This document shows positions 54,758 through 63,837 of a DNA stretch of 64,000 bases, piece by piece. The notes beneath the pieces are model-generated. The model had not been told where the DNA came from, made no database searches, and was given only the letters and a program-made list of their open reading frames with translations. The first letter of the stretch is position 1; each line of letters opens with the position of its first letter. Location of the stretch: assembly GCF_015163075.1 (NCBI RefSeq), contig NZ_JADDXU010000002.1, forward strand, positions 682,001 to 746,000. Reading direction: 5' to 3'. The position numbers and the translations under genes were made by a program. Source of the stretch: Streptomyces justiciae (GTDB taxonomy: Bacteria; Actinomycetota; Actinomycetes; Streptomycetales; Streptomycetaceae).

Positions 54758-57030
54758 CTCACCCCCTCCCCCTCCGCCAGCAGCCGCACCAGTTCGATCC
54801 GTGACCGGATGCCCAACCGTGCGAAGACGCCCCGCAGATGGTGGTCGATCGTGCGGGGGCTGAGGGCCAGTCTCGTCGCGATCTCGCGGTTGGTGGCGCC
54901 CTCGGCGGCCATGCGGGCGACCATGAGCTGCTGGGCGGTGAGGCGGGTGGTGGGGTCGTCCGGAGCCGCCGCCGCGGGAGTCGCCGGGGTGCCCAGGGCG
55001 CGGAGTTCCGCCCGGGCCTGGGCGGCGCAGTGCGGGGCGCCGAAGTGTTCGAAGGCCTCCAGGGCGCTGTGGAGGCGGTCGCGGGCCTCGGTGCGGTGCC
55101 GCAGTCGGCGCAGCGCGCCGCCGAACAGCAGCTCCGTGCGGGCGCGTTCGAAGTCGCGGGTGCCTCGGGCGTGCAGGTCGAGTGCGGTGCGGTAGTGGTC
55201 GACCGCTTCGGCGCCGGGCGCCAGCAGGGCCCGGCAACGGGCGCTCAGCGCCAGGTCGTCAGGGCTGCGGACGGCGCTCGCCCATCGGTGGTAGTCGGCG
55301 TGCGCGACCCGGGCCACCCGGGTGTCGTCGGTGCGTACGGCGGCCTCGACGTAGTGCGGGGTGGCCAGGTGCCGGATGGCCCGGTGACCGTGACCGGGGC
55401 CGAAGCCGGCGAGCGCCCGCAGCCGGGCCGCCGCCGCGGCGAACCGCCCGCTGCTGAGGTCGAGATAGGCGAGCGCCCACTGGGCGAGCGCGGCGGGCAG
55501 CCCGAGACCGCGGCCGAGGGCGTACGACCGGGCCGTCGCCGCGCGTTCCCGGCACACGTCGGCGTCGCCCGTGAGCGCCGCGAACATGGCCAGGGCCGCC
55601 TGGAGATGGCAGGCGCCGTTGTCCTGGCCGGTGGCGTACGCCTGCCAGAGCGCGTCGGCCGCGGCGGCCTCCCCGGCGCGCGGGCGCCCGGTCCAGAAGT
55701 CGGCGTAGGCACGGAACTCCATCGCCTGCGCCACGGCGACCGTCGCGCCGCGCACGCGCGCGGAGGCGGCCGCGCGGACGGTCGCCGCGGTGGCCCGCGT
55801 GTGGTCGCCGAGCAGGAGGGCGGCGATGCCCGCGTGGATCAGGAGGGTCGGGTCGCCGCCGGGGCCGCAACGCCCGGCCGTCGCGCCGAGCAGGTCACGC
55901 GCGTCCTCGTACCGTCCCTCGAAGGCCGCCGCGAGCCCGCCGAGCGTGCCGGGCGGCTCGATCCCGAGCCTGCGCGCCACCCGGTCGGCCTCCCGGCATC
56001 GCCGCAGGTCACCGGTGTAGATGGCGGCCTCGGTGGCCCGGGCGAGGAGGTGCAGGGCGGGGTCGGGGACGTCGAGGGTGGTGACGGTGAGGCGCGATGT
56101 GTCTGGTGTTGCGGAAACGTTCCGGCCAACGGGGTCAGGAGCGTCACCGTCGGCACCCTCCTCCCGCACCACAGCCGTCAGCAGCGCGTCGAACGCCTCC
56201 GCCGCGTTCCCGGCCCGCAGGGCGAGTACGCCGGTCAGCGCGTCGTCCTCGGTGCGCGCGGTCAGGGCGCGCGCCCGGTCGCCCGCGCCGGACTGCCAGG
56301 CGTACACGGCGGCACGTGTCAACAGACGGGTTTGCTCGGCCCGGTCGGGACAGAGCGCGGCCGCGCGTTCGGCGAGGGCGCGGGCCAGCGGGAGGCGGCC
56401 CTCGTCGCGGGACCTGGCGGCGGCCGTGGCGAGTTCCGCGGCGAGCCGGGAGCTGGGGCCGAGGGCGCCCGCGCCGCGGTGCCAGGAGCGCAGCGGCGTC
56501 TCGCCCTCCGTGCGCAGGACGCGGGCCAGCAGCCGGTGGACGTCGCGTCGGTCGGCCGGGGAGCCGGTCTCGTACGCGGCGATCCTCGTCCAGGCGTCGC
56601 GGAAGACGACCCCGTCGGCGCTCGCGTGGGCGAGCCCGGCGGCCTCGGCGGCTTCCAGGGGGCGGGTGTCGAGGCGGGCGGCGGCGACCGCGCGCAGGAA
56701 GGCGTGGGTGGCGACCGGGTACTGGTCGGCCGCGGCGAGGAGCAGCAGGAGGCGGGTGTCGTCGGGCAGGGCGCGGATCTCCGCGCGGTGGGCGCGCAGC
56801 AGTGAGGGGGCCAGTTCGGCGGGTTCGGCGGGGAGGGGGTCGAGGCCGGCCGAGCGGCGGTCGCCGAGCAGCCGTACGGCCTCGACGGCCGCGCGCGGAT
56901 CGCCGTGCACGGCGTGCAGGAGCCGTACGCGGACGCCCTCGGGCAGCGCGGAGAGCAGGCCCGGCCACGCGTCCGTGGGGGGCGGTGGCGAAGTGGGGGC
57001 AAGGGGCGGGGGGTTCACCGGAGTCACCAC
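54754..57030 (-). CDS. LuxR-family regulator, LAL-like without ATPase domain
   Basis: 758 residues. The C-terminal LuxR HTH spans about 690-755: LTAQQLMVARMAAEGATNRE and LSPRTIDHHLRGVFARLGI. Ahead of it is a long helical-repeat region rich in Ala and Leu. The N-terminus lacks the Walker A box expected in LAL regulators, so the AAA part is missing or too diverged. It is divergent from the secreted lipase gene, as LipR is in S. exfoliatus, and is therefore probably its activator. GTG 57030 is taken as start. Confidence 0.87.
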   Translation of the reverse strand: MVTPVNPPPLAPTSPPPPTDAWPGLLSALPEGVRVRLLHAVHGDPRAAVEAVRLLGDRRSAGLDPLPAEPAELAPSLLRAHRAEIRALPDDTRLLLLLAAADQYPVATHAFLRAVAAARLDTRPLEAAEAAGLAHASADGVVFRDAWTRIAAYETGSPADRRDVHRLLARVLRTEGETPLRSWHRGAGALGPSSRLAAELATAAARSRDEGRLPLARALAERAAALCPDRAEQTRLLTRAAVYAWQSGAGDRARALTARTEDDALTGVLALRAGNAAEAFDALLTAVVREEGADGDAPDPVGRNVSATPDTSRLTVTTLDVPDPALHLLARATEAAIYTGDLRRCREADRVARRLGIEPPGTLGGLAAAFEGRYEDARDLLGATAGRCGPGGDPTLLIHAGIAALLLGDHTRATAATVRAAASARVRGATVAVAQAMEFRAYADFWTGRPRAGEAAAADALWQAYATGQDNGACHLQAALAMFAALTGDADVCRERAATARSYALGRGLGLPAALAQWALAYLDLSSGRFAAAAARLRALAGFGPGHGHRAIRHLATPHYVEAAVRTDDTRVARVAHADYHRWASAVRSPDDLALSARCRALLAPGAEAVDHYRTALDLHARGTRDFERARTELLFGGALRRLRHRTEARDRLHSALEAFEHFGAPHCAAQARAELRALGTPATPAAAAPDDPTTRLTAQQLMVARMAAEGATNREIATRLALSPRTIDHHLRGVFARLGIRSRIELVRLLAEGEGVR

Positions 57031-57145
57031 GCCATCGACGTTACTGGCGAGTTAATTGACACGTAAAGACCGGCGATTTCGCCGATGCGGCGCGCGTAGA
57101 CCCGGCCGCACCCTCCTGACAACCCCACCCGTATCAGGAGGCATC

Positions 57146-57832
57146 ATGCAACGCCGCATGCGCCGCATGTCAGCGGCCGTCTCGGCCGTGGTCACCTCGC
57201 TCCTTCTGTCGCTCTCCCTGTCCGCGGCCCCCGCTCAGGCCGCGACCCACAATCCGATCGTCTTCGTCCATGGTTTGAGCAGTGACGCGAGCAGTTGGGA
57301 CGACTGGATCGCCGACTTCAAGGCCGACGGCTACACGTCCTCGGAGCTGTACGCGTTCTCGTACGACTGGTCCAAGTCGAACGTCACCACGGCGAGCCAG
57401 CTCTCCACCTACGTCAAGTCCGTGCTCTCCTCGACCGGTGCCTCGAAGGTCGACCTGGTCGTGCACTCGATGGGCGCGCTGAACTCCCGCTACTACCTGA
57501 AGAACCTGAGCGGGACGTCGTACGTGGACGACTTCGTGTCGGTGGCCGGGGTCAACCACGGCACGACGACCGCGTCCTGGTGCTCGTGGCTCTACACGTC
57601 GTGTGCCGAGATGTACACGGGCAGTTCGTTCCTGACCTCGCTCAACTCCGGCGACGAGACCCCGGGCAGCGTCTCGTACGCGAGCTACTGGTCGAACTGC
57701 GACGACGCGCTCACCCCGGACACCACCGCGATCCTCAGCGGCGCCACCAATGTCGAGGTCGGCTGCATCTCGCACACCGACATGAACAACGACTACGGCG
57801 TGTACCAGCAGGTGCGCGACTTCGTGGCGTAG
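57146..57832 (+). CDS. lipA: Secreted lipase (alpha/beta hydrolase, Lipase_2-like)
   Basis: 228 residues. Signal peptide to about residue 32 ([19 protein letters not shown]). [16 protein letters not shown] is the oxyanion region, nucleophile Ser108 in [12 protein letters not shown], and the catalytic His in [13 protein letters not shown]. Family marks match bacterial secreted lipases that act on tri- or phospholipids. ATG 57146 after AGGAGG. The LuxR regulator is divergent, 115 bases away. Confidence 0.9.
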   Translation: MQRRMRRMSAAVSAVVTSLLLSLSLSAAPAQAATHNPIVFVHGLSSDASSWDDWIADFKADGYTSSELYAFSYDWSKSNVTTASQLSTYVKSVLSSTGASKVDLVVHSMGALNSRYYLKNLSGTSYVDDFVSVAGVNHGTTTASWCSWLYTSCAEMYTGSSFLTSLNSGDETPGSVSYASYWSNCDDALTPDTTAILSGATNVEVGCISHTDMNNDYGVYQQVRDFVA

Positions 57833-57906
57833 CTCCCGGGCGGGAGGTGCACGGATCGTGTACCGGGGGACAATCACGGTAGGGCCCGTCCTTTCGGGAG
57901 GTCGCC

Positions 57907-58587
57907 ATGCCGCTACGGTCCGCCGGCTCGGGCAGGTTGCCGAGTGATCCCGTGCACCACCCGCTGTTCGCCCGTTACTACGCCCGTACGAGCGTGGCCG
58001 CCGAGACCCGCTGGGGCATGGCCGGGGTGCGTGACCGGCTGCTGTCCGGCCTTTCCGGGCGGGTCATCGAGATCGGCGCGGGCAACGGACTGAACTTCGC
58101 GCACTATCCGCGCACGGTCGCGGAGGTCGTGGCGATCGAACCGGAGCGCGGTCTGCGGCAGTTGGCGGTGGAGTCCGCCCTGCGCTCCGGGGTGCCGGTG
58201 GACGTGGTGCCGGGCGCCGCGGAGGCGCTGCCGGTGAAGAGCGAGGCCTTCGACGCGGCCGTGGTCTCGCTGGTGCTGTGCAGCGTGCGCGATGTGCCGC
58301 GGGCGCTGGCGGAGATACGGCGGGTGCTGCGGCCCGGTGGTGTCCTGCGGTTCTTCGAGCACGGCCGGGGCGGCGGAGCGGCGATGCGCTTCACCCAGCG
58401 GGCGCTGGACCGGACGGTGTGGCCACCGCTCGCCGGAGGCTGCCATCTGTCCCGGGAGCCGGTGGCCGCGCTGCGCGAGGCGGGGTTCGAACTCGGGCCC
58501 TATCGGCGGGTGTTCATGCCGGAGAACGGGCCCAGGACACCGGCGTCCTTCTGCGTGCTCGGCACCGCCTGGCGCCCGACCGAATGA
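57907..58587 (+). CDS. Class I SAM-dependent methyltransferase
   Basis: 226 residues. SAM motif VIEIGAGNGLNFAHYP at about residues 53-68, AIEPERGLRQLA, and VVSLVLCSVRDVPRALAEIR. No specific subfamily is visible; such proteins methylate small molecules or lipids. The stop is immediately followed on the other strand by the stop of the Fic-like gene. The substrate is unknown. Confidence 0.87.
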   Translation: MPLRSAGSGRLPSDPVHHPLFARYYARTSVAAETRWGMAGVRDRLLSGLSGRVIEIGAGNGLNFAHYPRTVAEVVAIEPERGLRQLAVESALRSGVPVDVVPGAAEALPVKSEAFDAAVVSLVLCSVRDVPRALAEIRRVLRPGGVLRFFEHGRGGGAAMRFTQRALDRTVWPPLAGGCHLSREPVAALREAGFELGPYRRVFMPENGPRTPASFCVLGTAWRPTE

Positions 58588-58965
58588 TCACCGGCTCCAC
58601 TGCCGCAGTTCCTCCGCGATGTCGTGCACCGAGGCCTCCCCGCTCTTGACGAGCCGGGCCAGGTCACGGACCTGCTCGGGCGAGGTGATGACCTTGAGGC
58701 CGCTGGCGACGAGGTAGGCGTAGGCGACGGAGGACGCGAACAGCGCGTTGGAGCGCTCCAACGCCGGTACGTGGATCAGGAGTTGGAGCAGGGCGGCAGC
58801 GCGGGCCTGCGGGCTGTCGTAGACGGGGACGTCGAATATCTCGGCCTGGTGGCGCGCGACGGCCGCGACGAGGGCGCCCCAGTCGACGACCTGCGGGTCA
58901 CCCGGGGTCTTCTGTTCGGCGAGCATGAGCAGCCAGGCGAGGTCGATCTTCAATGGGTCGCTCAA
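58588..58965 (-). CDS. Fic/Doc-like toxin-family protein lacking the catalytic motif
   Basis: 125 residues. Helical Fic-like arrangement: LAWLLMLAEQKTPGDPQVVD, ALLQLLIHVPALERSNALFA. Where active Fic/Doc proteins have HPFxxGNKR, it reads IHVPALERSNALFA, so the Gly, Lys and Arg of the phosphate loop are missing though a His and Asn remain. I recall such Streptomyces proteins being called Fic-family toxin. The start is TTG 58965, four bases after the RHH gene. Together they form an antitoxin-toxin-like pair. Toxicity is not shown by the sequence. Confidence 0.78.
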   Translation of the reverse strand: MSDPLKIDLAWLLMLAEQKTPGDPQVVDWGALVAAVARHQAEIFDVPVYDSPQARAAALLQLLIHVPALERSNALFASSVAYAYLVASGLKVITSPEQVRDLARLVKSGEASVHDIAEELRQWSR

Positions 58966-58969
58966 GGGA

Positions 58970-59197
58970 TCAGCGACGCCCCGCGCGGTCGTCCCCGAAC
59001 TCCTCGGCGAACACGCTCTCGTACTGCTTCATGAAGTCGGCCGCCGCGTCCACGAAGGTCTGCCCGACCTCCCCCGCGTCCTGCTTGACCAGTTCTTCGA
59101 TGTAGCGGTTGACGCTCATGCCGCGGGCCAGGGCGCGTTCGCGAGCCGCGCGGGCGGTGCCCTCGTCCACCCGTACGTTCAGCTGGGTCTTCGCCAT
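58970..59197 (-). CDS. Ribbon-helix-helix antitoxin (CopG/Arc type)
   Basis: 75 residues. RHH at the N-terminus (QLNVRVDEGTARAARERALA, RGMSVNRYIEELVKQDA), then a charged C-terminal arm (VDAAADFMKQYESVFAEEFG) for toxin binding. It precedes the Fic-like gene by four bases, the order of classical antitoxin-first modules. It probably autorepresses the operon. ATG 59197. Confidence 0.9.
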   Translation of the reverse strand: MAKTQLNVRVDEGTARAARERALARGMSVNRYIEELVKQDAGEVGQTFVDAAADFMKQYESVFAEEFGDDRAGRR

Positions 59198-59395
59198 ACC
59201 TAGACGCTAGCGCCGAACCGCTAGCACCGGCAAGGGGTCCACCCGGGGATGGAGATTGCCCCTTACATCGGTATCAGGGGCCCGACCTGGGGTGGAGACG
59301 GCCTTGCACTCACGGGGGATATCGGGTGTGGGCGGGGTCACATTACCCTCGGCCGGACAAGGGAGTCGGTACGTCCAGCGAGCGAGGAGGCAGTC

Positions 59396-60289
59396 TTGTC
59401 CACATCTGCTGCGGAGCACGCCCCCGGCCATGCCTCGGCCGACGGGATCGCGGCCCGCGCCCGCGGACTGACCAAGGCGTACGGCTCGGGCGAGACCACG
59501 GTGCTCGCCCTGGACGCGGTGGACGTGGACATCGCGCGCGGCCGCTTCACCGCGGTCATGGGGCCGTCCGGCTCCGGGAAGTCGACCCTGATGCACTGCC
59601 TGGCCGGGCTCGACAACGTGTCCGCCGGTCAGGTCTGGCTCGGCGACACCGAGATCACGGGGCTGAAGGAGCGCGAGCTGACGCGGCTGCGGCGGGACCG
59701 GATCGGGTTCATGTTCCAGTCGTTCAACCTGATCCCGACGCTGAACGCGGCCGAGAACATCACCCTGCCCATGGACATCGCGGGCAAGAAGCCCGACGAG
59801 AAGTGGCTGGACCAGGTCATCGACACGCTCGGGCTGCGGGACCGGCTCAAGCACCGGCCCGCCCAGCTCTCCGGCGGTCAGCAGCAGCGGGTGGCGTGCG
59901 CGCGGGCGCTGGCCTCCCGGCCGGAGCTGATCTTCGCGGACGAGCCGACCGGCAACCTCGACTCGCGGGCGGGTCTGGAGGTGCTCGGCTTCCTGCGCGA
60001 CGCCGTGGACGACCTCGGGCAGACCGTCGTCATGGTCACCCACGACCCGGGTGCCGCCGCCCACTCCGACCTGGTGCTCTTCCTCGGGGACGGGCGGATC
60101 GTCGACGAGATGGAGCGGCCGACGGCGGAGGCGGTGCTGGAGCGGATGAAGCGGTTCGACGTGATCCGCGGCCAGGCGGACGCCGCCGAGGGCCGGCCCG
60201 GCGACGGCGCGCCGCCCGGCGCATCCCCTGACGCCTCCCCCGACATCTCCCCTGACGCGTCCTCCGACGTCTCCCTCGACAAGGACTGA
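59396..60289 (+). CDS. MacB/LolD-type ABC transporter ATPase
   Basis: 297 residues. Walker A GPSGSGKS, Q-loop FQSFNLIPTLNA, signature QLSGGQQQRVACARAL, Walker B LIFADEPTGNLDS and H-loop VTHDPGAAAHSD. The TTG start at 59396 follows GAGGAGG closely. A degenerate PDASPD-like acidic tail (from about residue 270) is disordered. It works with the FtsX-like permease four bases on. The exported cargo is unknown; relatives export lipoproteins, peptides or drugs. Confidence 0.94.
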   Translation: MSTSAAEHAPGHASADGIAARARGLTKAYGSGETTVLALDAVDVDIARGRFTAVMGPSGSGKSTLMHCLAGLDNVSAGQVWLGDTEITGLKERELTRLRRDRIGFMFQSFNLIPTLNAAENITLPMDIAGKKPDEKWLDQVIDTLGLRDRLKHRPAQLSGGQQQRVACARALASRPELIFADEPTGNLDSRAGLEVLGFLRDAVDDLGQTVVMVTHDPGAAAHSDLVLFLGDGRIVDEMERPTAEAVLERMKRFDVIRGQADAAEGRPGDGAPPGASPDASPDISPDASSDVSLDKD

Positions 60290-60293
60290 ATCG

Positions 60294-62861
60294 GTGCTGA
60301 AGGCGACGCTCCGCAGCTTCCTCGCGCACAAGGGACGGCTGCTGCTGTCCGCGCTGGCCATCGTCCTGTCCGTGGCCTTCGTCGCGGGCAGCCTGATCTT
60401 CTCCGACACGGTGACCCGCACCTTCGACCGGCTCTTCGCCTCCACGTCCGCCGATGTGACGGTGGAGCCGAAGGACGACCTCGACTCGCAGGTGCCGACC
60501 GGCGAGGCCCGCACCCTGCCCGCCTCCCTGGCACAGCAGGTGGCGAAGGTCGACGGCGTCGCCTCGACCCACGCGGACGTGGGCGTCGAGAACATCACGG
60601 TCGTCGACAGCGACAACGAGTCGGTCGGTCCGACGACCGGCGCCCCCACCATCGCCGCCGACTGGTACGTCACCGACCGCAGCCCCGTGAAGCTCACCTC
60701 CGGCCATGCCCCACGCGGCGCCGCCGAGGCACTGCTGGACGCGGACACCGCCGACAAGAAGCACGTGAAGATCGGCGACACGCTGACGGTGCTGGCCCAG
60801 CCGGGCACGTTCAAGGTCCGGATCGTCGGCATCGCCACCTTCACCACGACCAACCCGGGCGCGGCCCTCGTCTTCCTCGACCCGGCCACCGCCCCGGACC
60901 AGCTGCTCGGCTCGCCGGACAAGGCGACGAGCATCTCGGTGGACGCGGCCCCCGGCGTGAGCGACGCGCAGCTCAAGAGGCGGATCGCGGCCACGCTCGA
61001 CACCGGCGCCTACGACGTGAAGACCGCCGACGAGCAGGCCGACTCCGCCGCGGAGGATCTCGGCGGGTTCCTGGACGTCATCAAGTACGTGATGCTCGGC
61101 TTCGCCGGGATCGCGGTGCTGGTCGGCGTGTTCCTGATCGTCAACACGTTCTCCATGCTGATCGCCCAGCGCACCCGGGAGTTGGGGCTGCTCAGGGCGC
61201 TCGGCGCGGACCGCCGGCAGGTGCGGCGCTCGGTACTGACGGAGGCGATCCTGCTCGGTCTGGTCGGCTCGACGCTGGGCCTGGCGGCGGGCATCGGGCT
61301 CGCGGCGGGCCTGATCAAGCTGATGGGTGTCTTCGGGATGAACCTCAAGACCACGGAGATGGTGGTCGGTTGGGGAACTCCCGTGGCGGCGTACGTCGTC
61401 GGTGTCGGCGTCACCTTCGTGGCGGCTTATCTGCCGGCGCGGCGGGCGGCGGGCGTCTCGCCGATGGCCGCGCTCGCGGACGCCGAGATCGCGGGCATCG
61501 GAAAGCCGCTCAGGACGCGGGCGATCGTGGGCTCGATCGTCGGGGCGCTCGGCGCGGCGGCGCTGGTGGGCTGTGCGACGGCGACCAAGACGTCCTCGTC
61601 CGCGTCCCTGCTGGGGCTCGGCGTCGTCCTCACCCTCATCGCGACCGTGATCGCGGGACCGCTGCTGGTCCGCCCGGTGATCCGGGTCCTCGGCGCGGCC
61701 TTCCCGGCCCTGTTCGGCTCGATCGGCCGCATGAGCCAGCGCAACGCCCTGCGCAATCCCCGTCGTACGGGCGCCACGGCGGCGGCCCTGATGGTGGGCC
61801 TCGCGCTGGTCGGTGGCATGTCGGTGGCGAGCGCGTCGATGTCGAAGTCCTTCGACCAGCAGATCGACAAGACGCTGGGCGCGGACTTCGTCGTCCAGAA
61901 CAGCAACTTCGTGCCGTTCTCGCAGACCGTCACCGACGCGGTGCGTGACACCGAGGGCGTCGGGCTCGTCGTACGGCAGCGGTTCGCGCCGCTCGCGGTG
62001 CGGTTGCCGGACGGCAAGCGCGTCGAGACGACCGCCGCGGGTTACGACGACAAGGTGGACGACGTCGCCCATGTGACGTACGCGGACGGGGACTCGGCGG
62101 CGGCGCTGGCGCCCGGCAGCATGGGCATGGACGTCGACTTCGCCAAGGACCACGACGTACGGATCGGGGACACGCTCCCCGTGGAGTTCCCCGGCGGGCA
62201 GCGCACCGAGATGAAGGTCGCCGCCTTCACCGACCAGGACGGCTCCGACGGGTTCGGCATGCAGGGCGGGCTGTTCTTCGGCATCGCCACGGTCGAGAAG
62301 TACGTGCCGGGCGGCCAGGACTCCGCGCTGTACGTCAACGCGGCCTCCGGCACGAGCGCCGACCAGCTGCGGGCCCGGCTGGACAAGTCCCTCGACCCGT
62401 ATCCGCAGGTCCAGGTCCGTGACCTGGCCGACTACAAGAAGCTGGTGCACGACCAGATCGCCGTCCTGCTCTACCTCGTGTACGCGCTGCTCGGCCTCGC
62501 GATCGTCATCGCGGTGCTCGGCGTGGTCAACACCCTTGCCCTGTCGGTGGTGGAGCGCACCCGGGAGATCGGGCTGCTGCGCGCCATCGGGCTCGCCCGG
62601 CGCCAGCTGCGCCGGATGATCCGCCTCGAGTCGGTGGTGATCGCCGTGTTCGGCGCGGTCCTGGGGCTGGCGCTCGGGCTGGTGTGGGGGGTGTGCGTGC
62701 AGCAGGTGCTGGCGTTGCAGGGCATGAACGCGCTCGCGATCCCGTGGACGACGATCGTCGCGGTGGTGGTCGGCTCGGCGGTCGTCGGCATCGTGGCGGC
62801 CCTGCTCCCGGCGTTGCGTGCATCGCGCATGAATGTGCTGGCGGCCATCGCGCACGAGTGA
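60294..62861 (+). CDS. FtsX/MacB-like ABC transporter permease (duplicated)
   Basis: 855 residues. It has an N-terminal helix (KGRLLLSALAIVLSVAFVAG), a first MacB_PCD domain (about 35-240), three helices with FtsX motif EAILLGLVGSTLGLAAGIGL, a second external domain and a second FtsX unit ending LVWGVCVQQVLALQGMN and LRASRMNVLAAIAHE. The two halves are homologous, so one chain forms the whole permease pair. It starts with GTG 60294 and is coupled to the ATPase. Substrate unknown. Confidence 0.94.
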   Translation: MLKATLRSFLAHKGRLLLSALAIVLSVAFVAGSLIFSDTVTRTFDRLFASTSADVTVEPKDDLDSQVPTGEARTLPASLAQQVAKVDGVASTHADVGVENITVVDSDNESVGPTTGAPTIAADWYVTDRSPVKLTSGHAPRGAAEALLDADTADKKHVKIGDTLTVLAQPGTFKVRIVGIATFTTTNPGAALVFLDPATAPDQLLGSPDKATSISVDAAPGVSDAQLKRRIAATLDTGAYDVKTADEQADSAAEDLGGFLDVIKYVMLGFAGIAVLVGVFLIVNTFSMLIAQRTRELGLLRALGADRRQVRRSVLTEAILLGLVGSTLGLAAGIGLAAGLIKLMGVFGMNLKTTEMVVGWGTPVAAYVVGVGVTFVAAYLPARRAAGVSPMAALADAEIAGIGKPLRTRAIVGSIVGALGAAALVGCATATKTSSSASLLGLGVVLTLIATVIAGPLLVRPVIRVLGAAFPALFGSIGRMSQRNALRNPRRTGATAAALMVGLALVGGMSVASASMSKSFDQQIDKTLGADFVVQNSNFVPFSQTVTDAVRDTEGVGLVVRQRFAPLAVRLPDGKRVETTAAGYDDKVDDVAHVTYADGDSAAALAPGSMGMDVDFAKDHDVRIGDTLPVEFPGGQRTEMKVAAFTDQDGSDGFGMQGGLFFGIATVEKYVPGGQDSALYVNAASGTSADQLRARLDKSLDPYPQVQVRDLADYKKLVHDQIAVLLYLVYALLGLAIVIAVLGVVNTLALSVVERTREIGLLRAIGLARRQLRRMIRLESVVIAVFGAVLGLALGLVWGVCVQQVLALQGMNALAIPWTTIVAVVVGSAVVGIVAALLPALRASRMNVLAAIAHE

Positions 62862-62905
62862 TGGAATCGGCGTGACCTCAAGTCGTAGGCGATCGAGGAG
62901 AGTTC

Positions 62906-63763
62906 ATGCCGCGTCCGTTCCGCTTCGGCGTCAGCCTGATCGACCCCGCGCCCGCCGGGGAGTGGCGCGCCAAGTGTCGCCGGGCCGAGGAGATCGGGTA
63001 CGACGTGATCCTCGTCCCGGACCATCTGGGCATGCCCGCGCCCTTCCCGGCGCTGGTCGCGGCGGCCGCGGCCACCGAACGGCCCCGGCTCGGCACGTTC
63101 GTGCTCAACGCGGGTTTCTGGAACCCGGCGTTGCTCGCCCGCGAGGTGGCGACGACGGAGGCGCTGACGGACGGGCGTCTCGAACTGGGCCTGGGCACCG
63201 GGTACGTACAGGCGGAGCACGACCGGGCCGGGCTGCCCTTCGGGACGCCCCGCGCGCGTGTGGACCATCTCCGGCACACGGTCGAGGAGTTGGGGCGGCT
63301 CCTCGATGCGAAGGTGCCGCTGCTGCTCGGCGGAAACGGCGAGCGGATGCTGCGGCTCACCGCCGAGCACGCGGACATCGCCGCGTTCACGGGCGCGTAT
63401 CTGGTGCCGGGGAACACCGAGGGCAAGCTGGTGCCGACGACCCTCGCGGAGTTCGACGCGCGGTTCGCCCGGTACCGGGAGCTGGCGGCCGGGCGCGCGG
63501 AACCGGCCGAACTCAACCTGCTCATCCAGATGGTGGTCGTCACAGACGACCCGGAGGCCGCCGTACGACCGCTCGTCGACCGGGTCCCGGGCTTCACCGT
63601 CGAACAGGCGCTGGAGCTGCCCATCCTGCTGGTCGGCAGCCAGGCGGAGGTCACCGCGAAGGTGCGCGCGCTGCGCGAGACGTACGGGTTCAGCTATCTG
63701 ACCGTGCTGGAGCCGCACATGGAGGCGTTCGCGCCGGTCGTCGCGGAGCTGGGCGGCAAGTGA
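62906..63763 (+). CDS. LLM-class F420-dependent oxidoreductase
   Basis: 285 residues. It is a luciferase-like barrel with FRFGVSLIDPAPAGEW, LVPDHLGMPAPFPAL, LGTFVLNAGFWNPALLAREV and GRLELGLGTGYVQAEHD motifs, and PLLLGGNGERMLRLTAEHAD. This is an F420-using subfamily in actinobacteria. The substrate is unknown. ATG 62906 follows GAGGAG. It is monocistronic. Confidence 0.9.
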   Translation: MPRPFRFGVSLIDPAPAGEWRAKCRRAEEIGYDVILVPDHLGMPAPFPALVAAAAATERPRLGTFVLNAGFWNPALLAREVATTEALTDGRLELGLGTGYVQAEHDRAGLPFGTPRARVDHLRHTVEELGRLLDAKVPLLLGGNGERMLRLTAEHADIAAFTGAYLVPGNTEGKLVPTTLAEFDARFARYRELAAGRAEPAELNLLIQMVVVTDDPEAAVRPLVDRVPGFTVEQALELPILLVGSQAEVTAKVRALRETYGFSYLTVLEPHMEAFAPVVAELGGK

Positions 63764-63837
63764 CCGGCCGGCGTCCGGATGCCGTCCGGATGCTGGAATT
63801 CCGGGTCTCGCCGCCGAGTGCGTGATGGGATCGTCGT

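Noticed and set aside
54838..56805. A 655-codon forward frame inside the LuxR gene
   Set aside because: Antisense shadow; repeats of Gly/Arg/Val only, no recognisable domain.
60036..62855. A 939-codon reverse frame opposite the ABC permease
   Set aside because: Third-position GC bias of the forward permease produces it; composition is Arg/His/Asp-rich without motifs.
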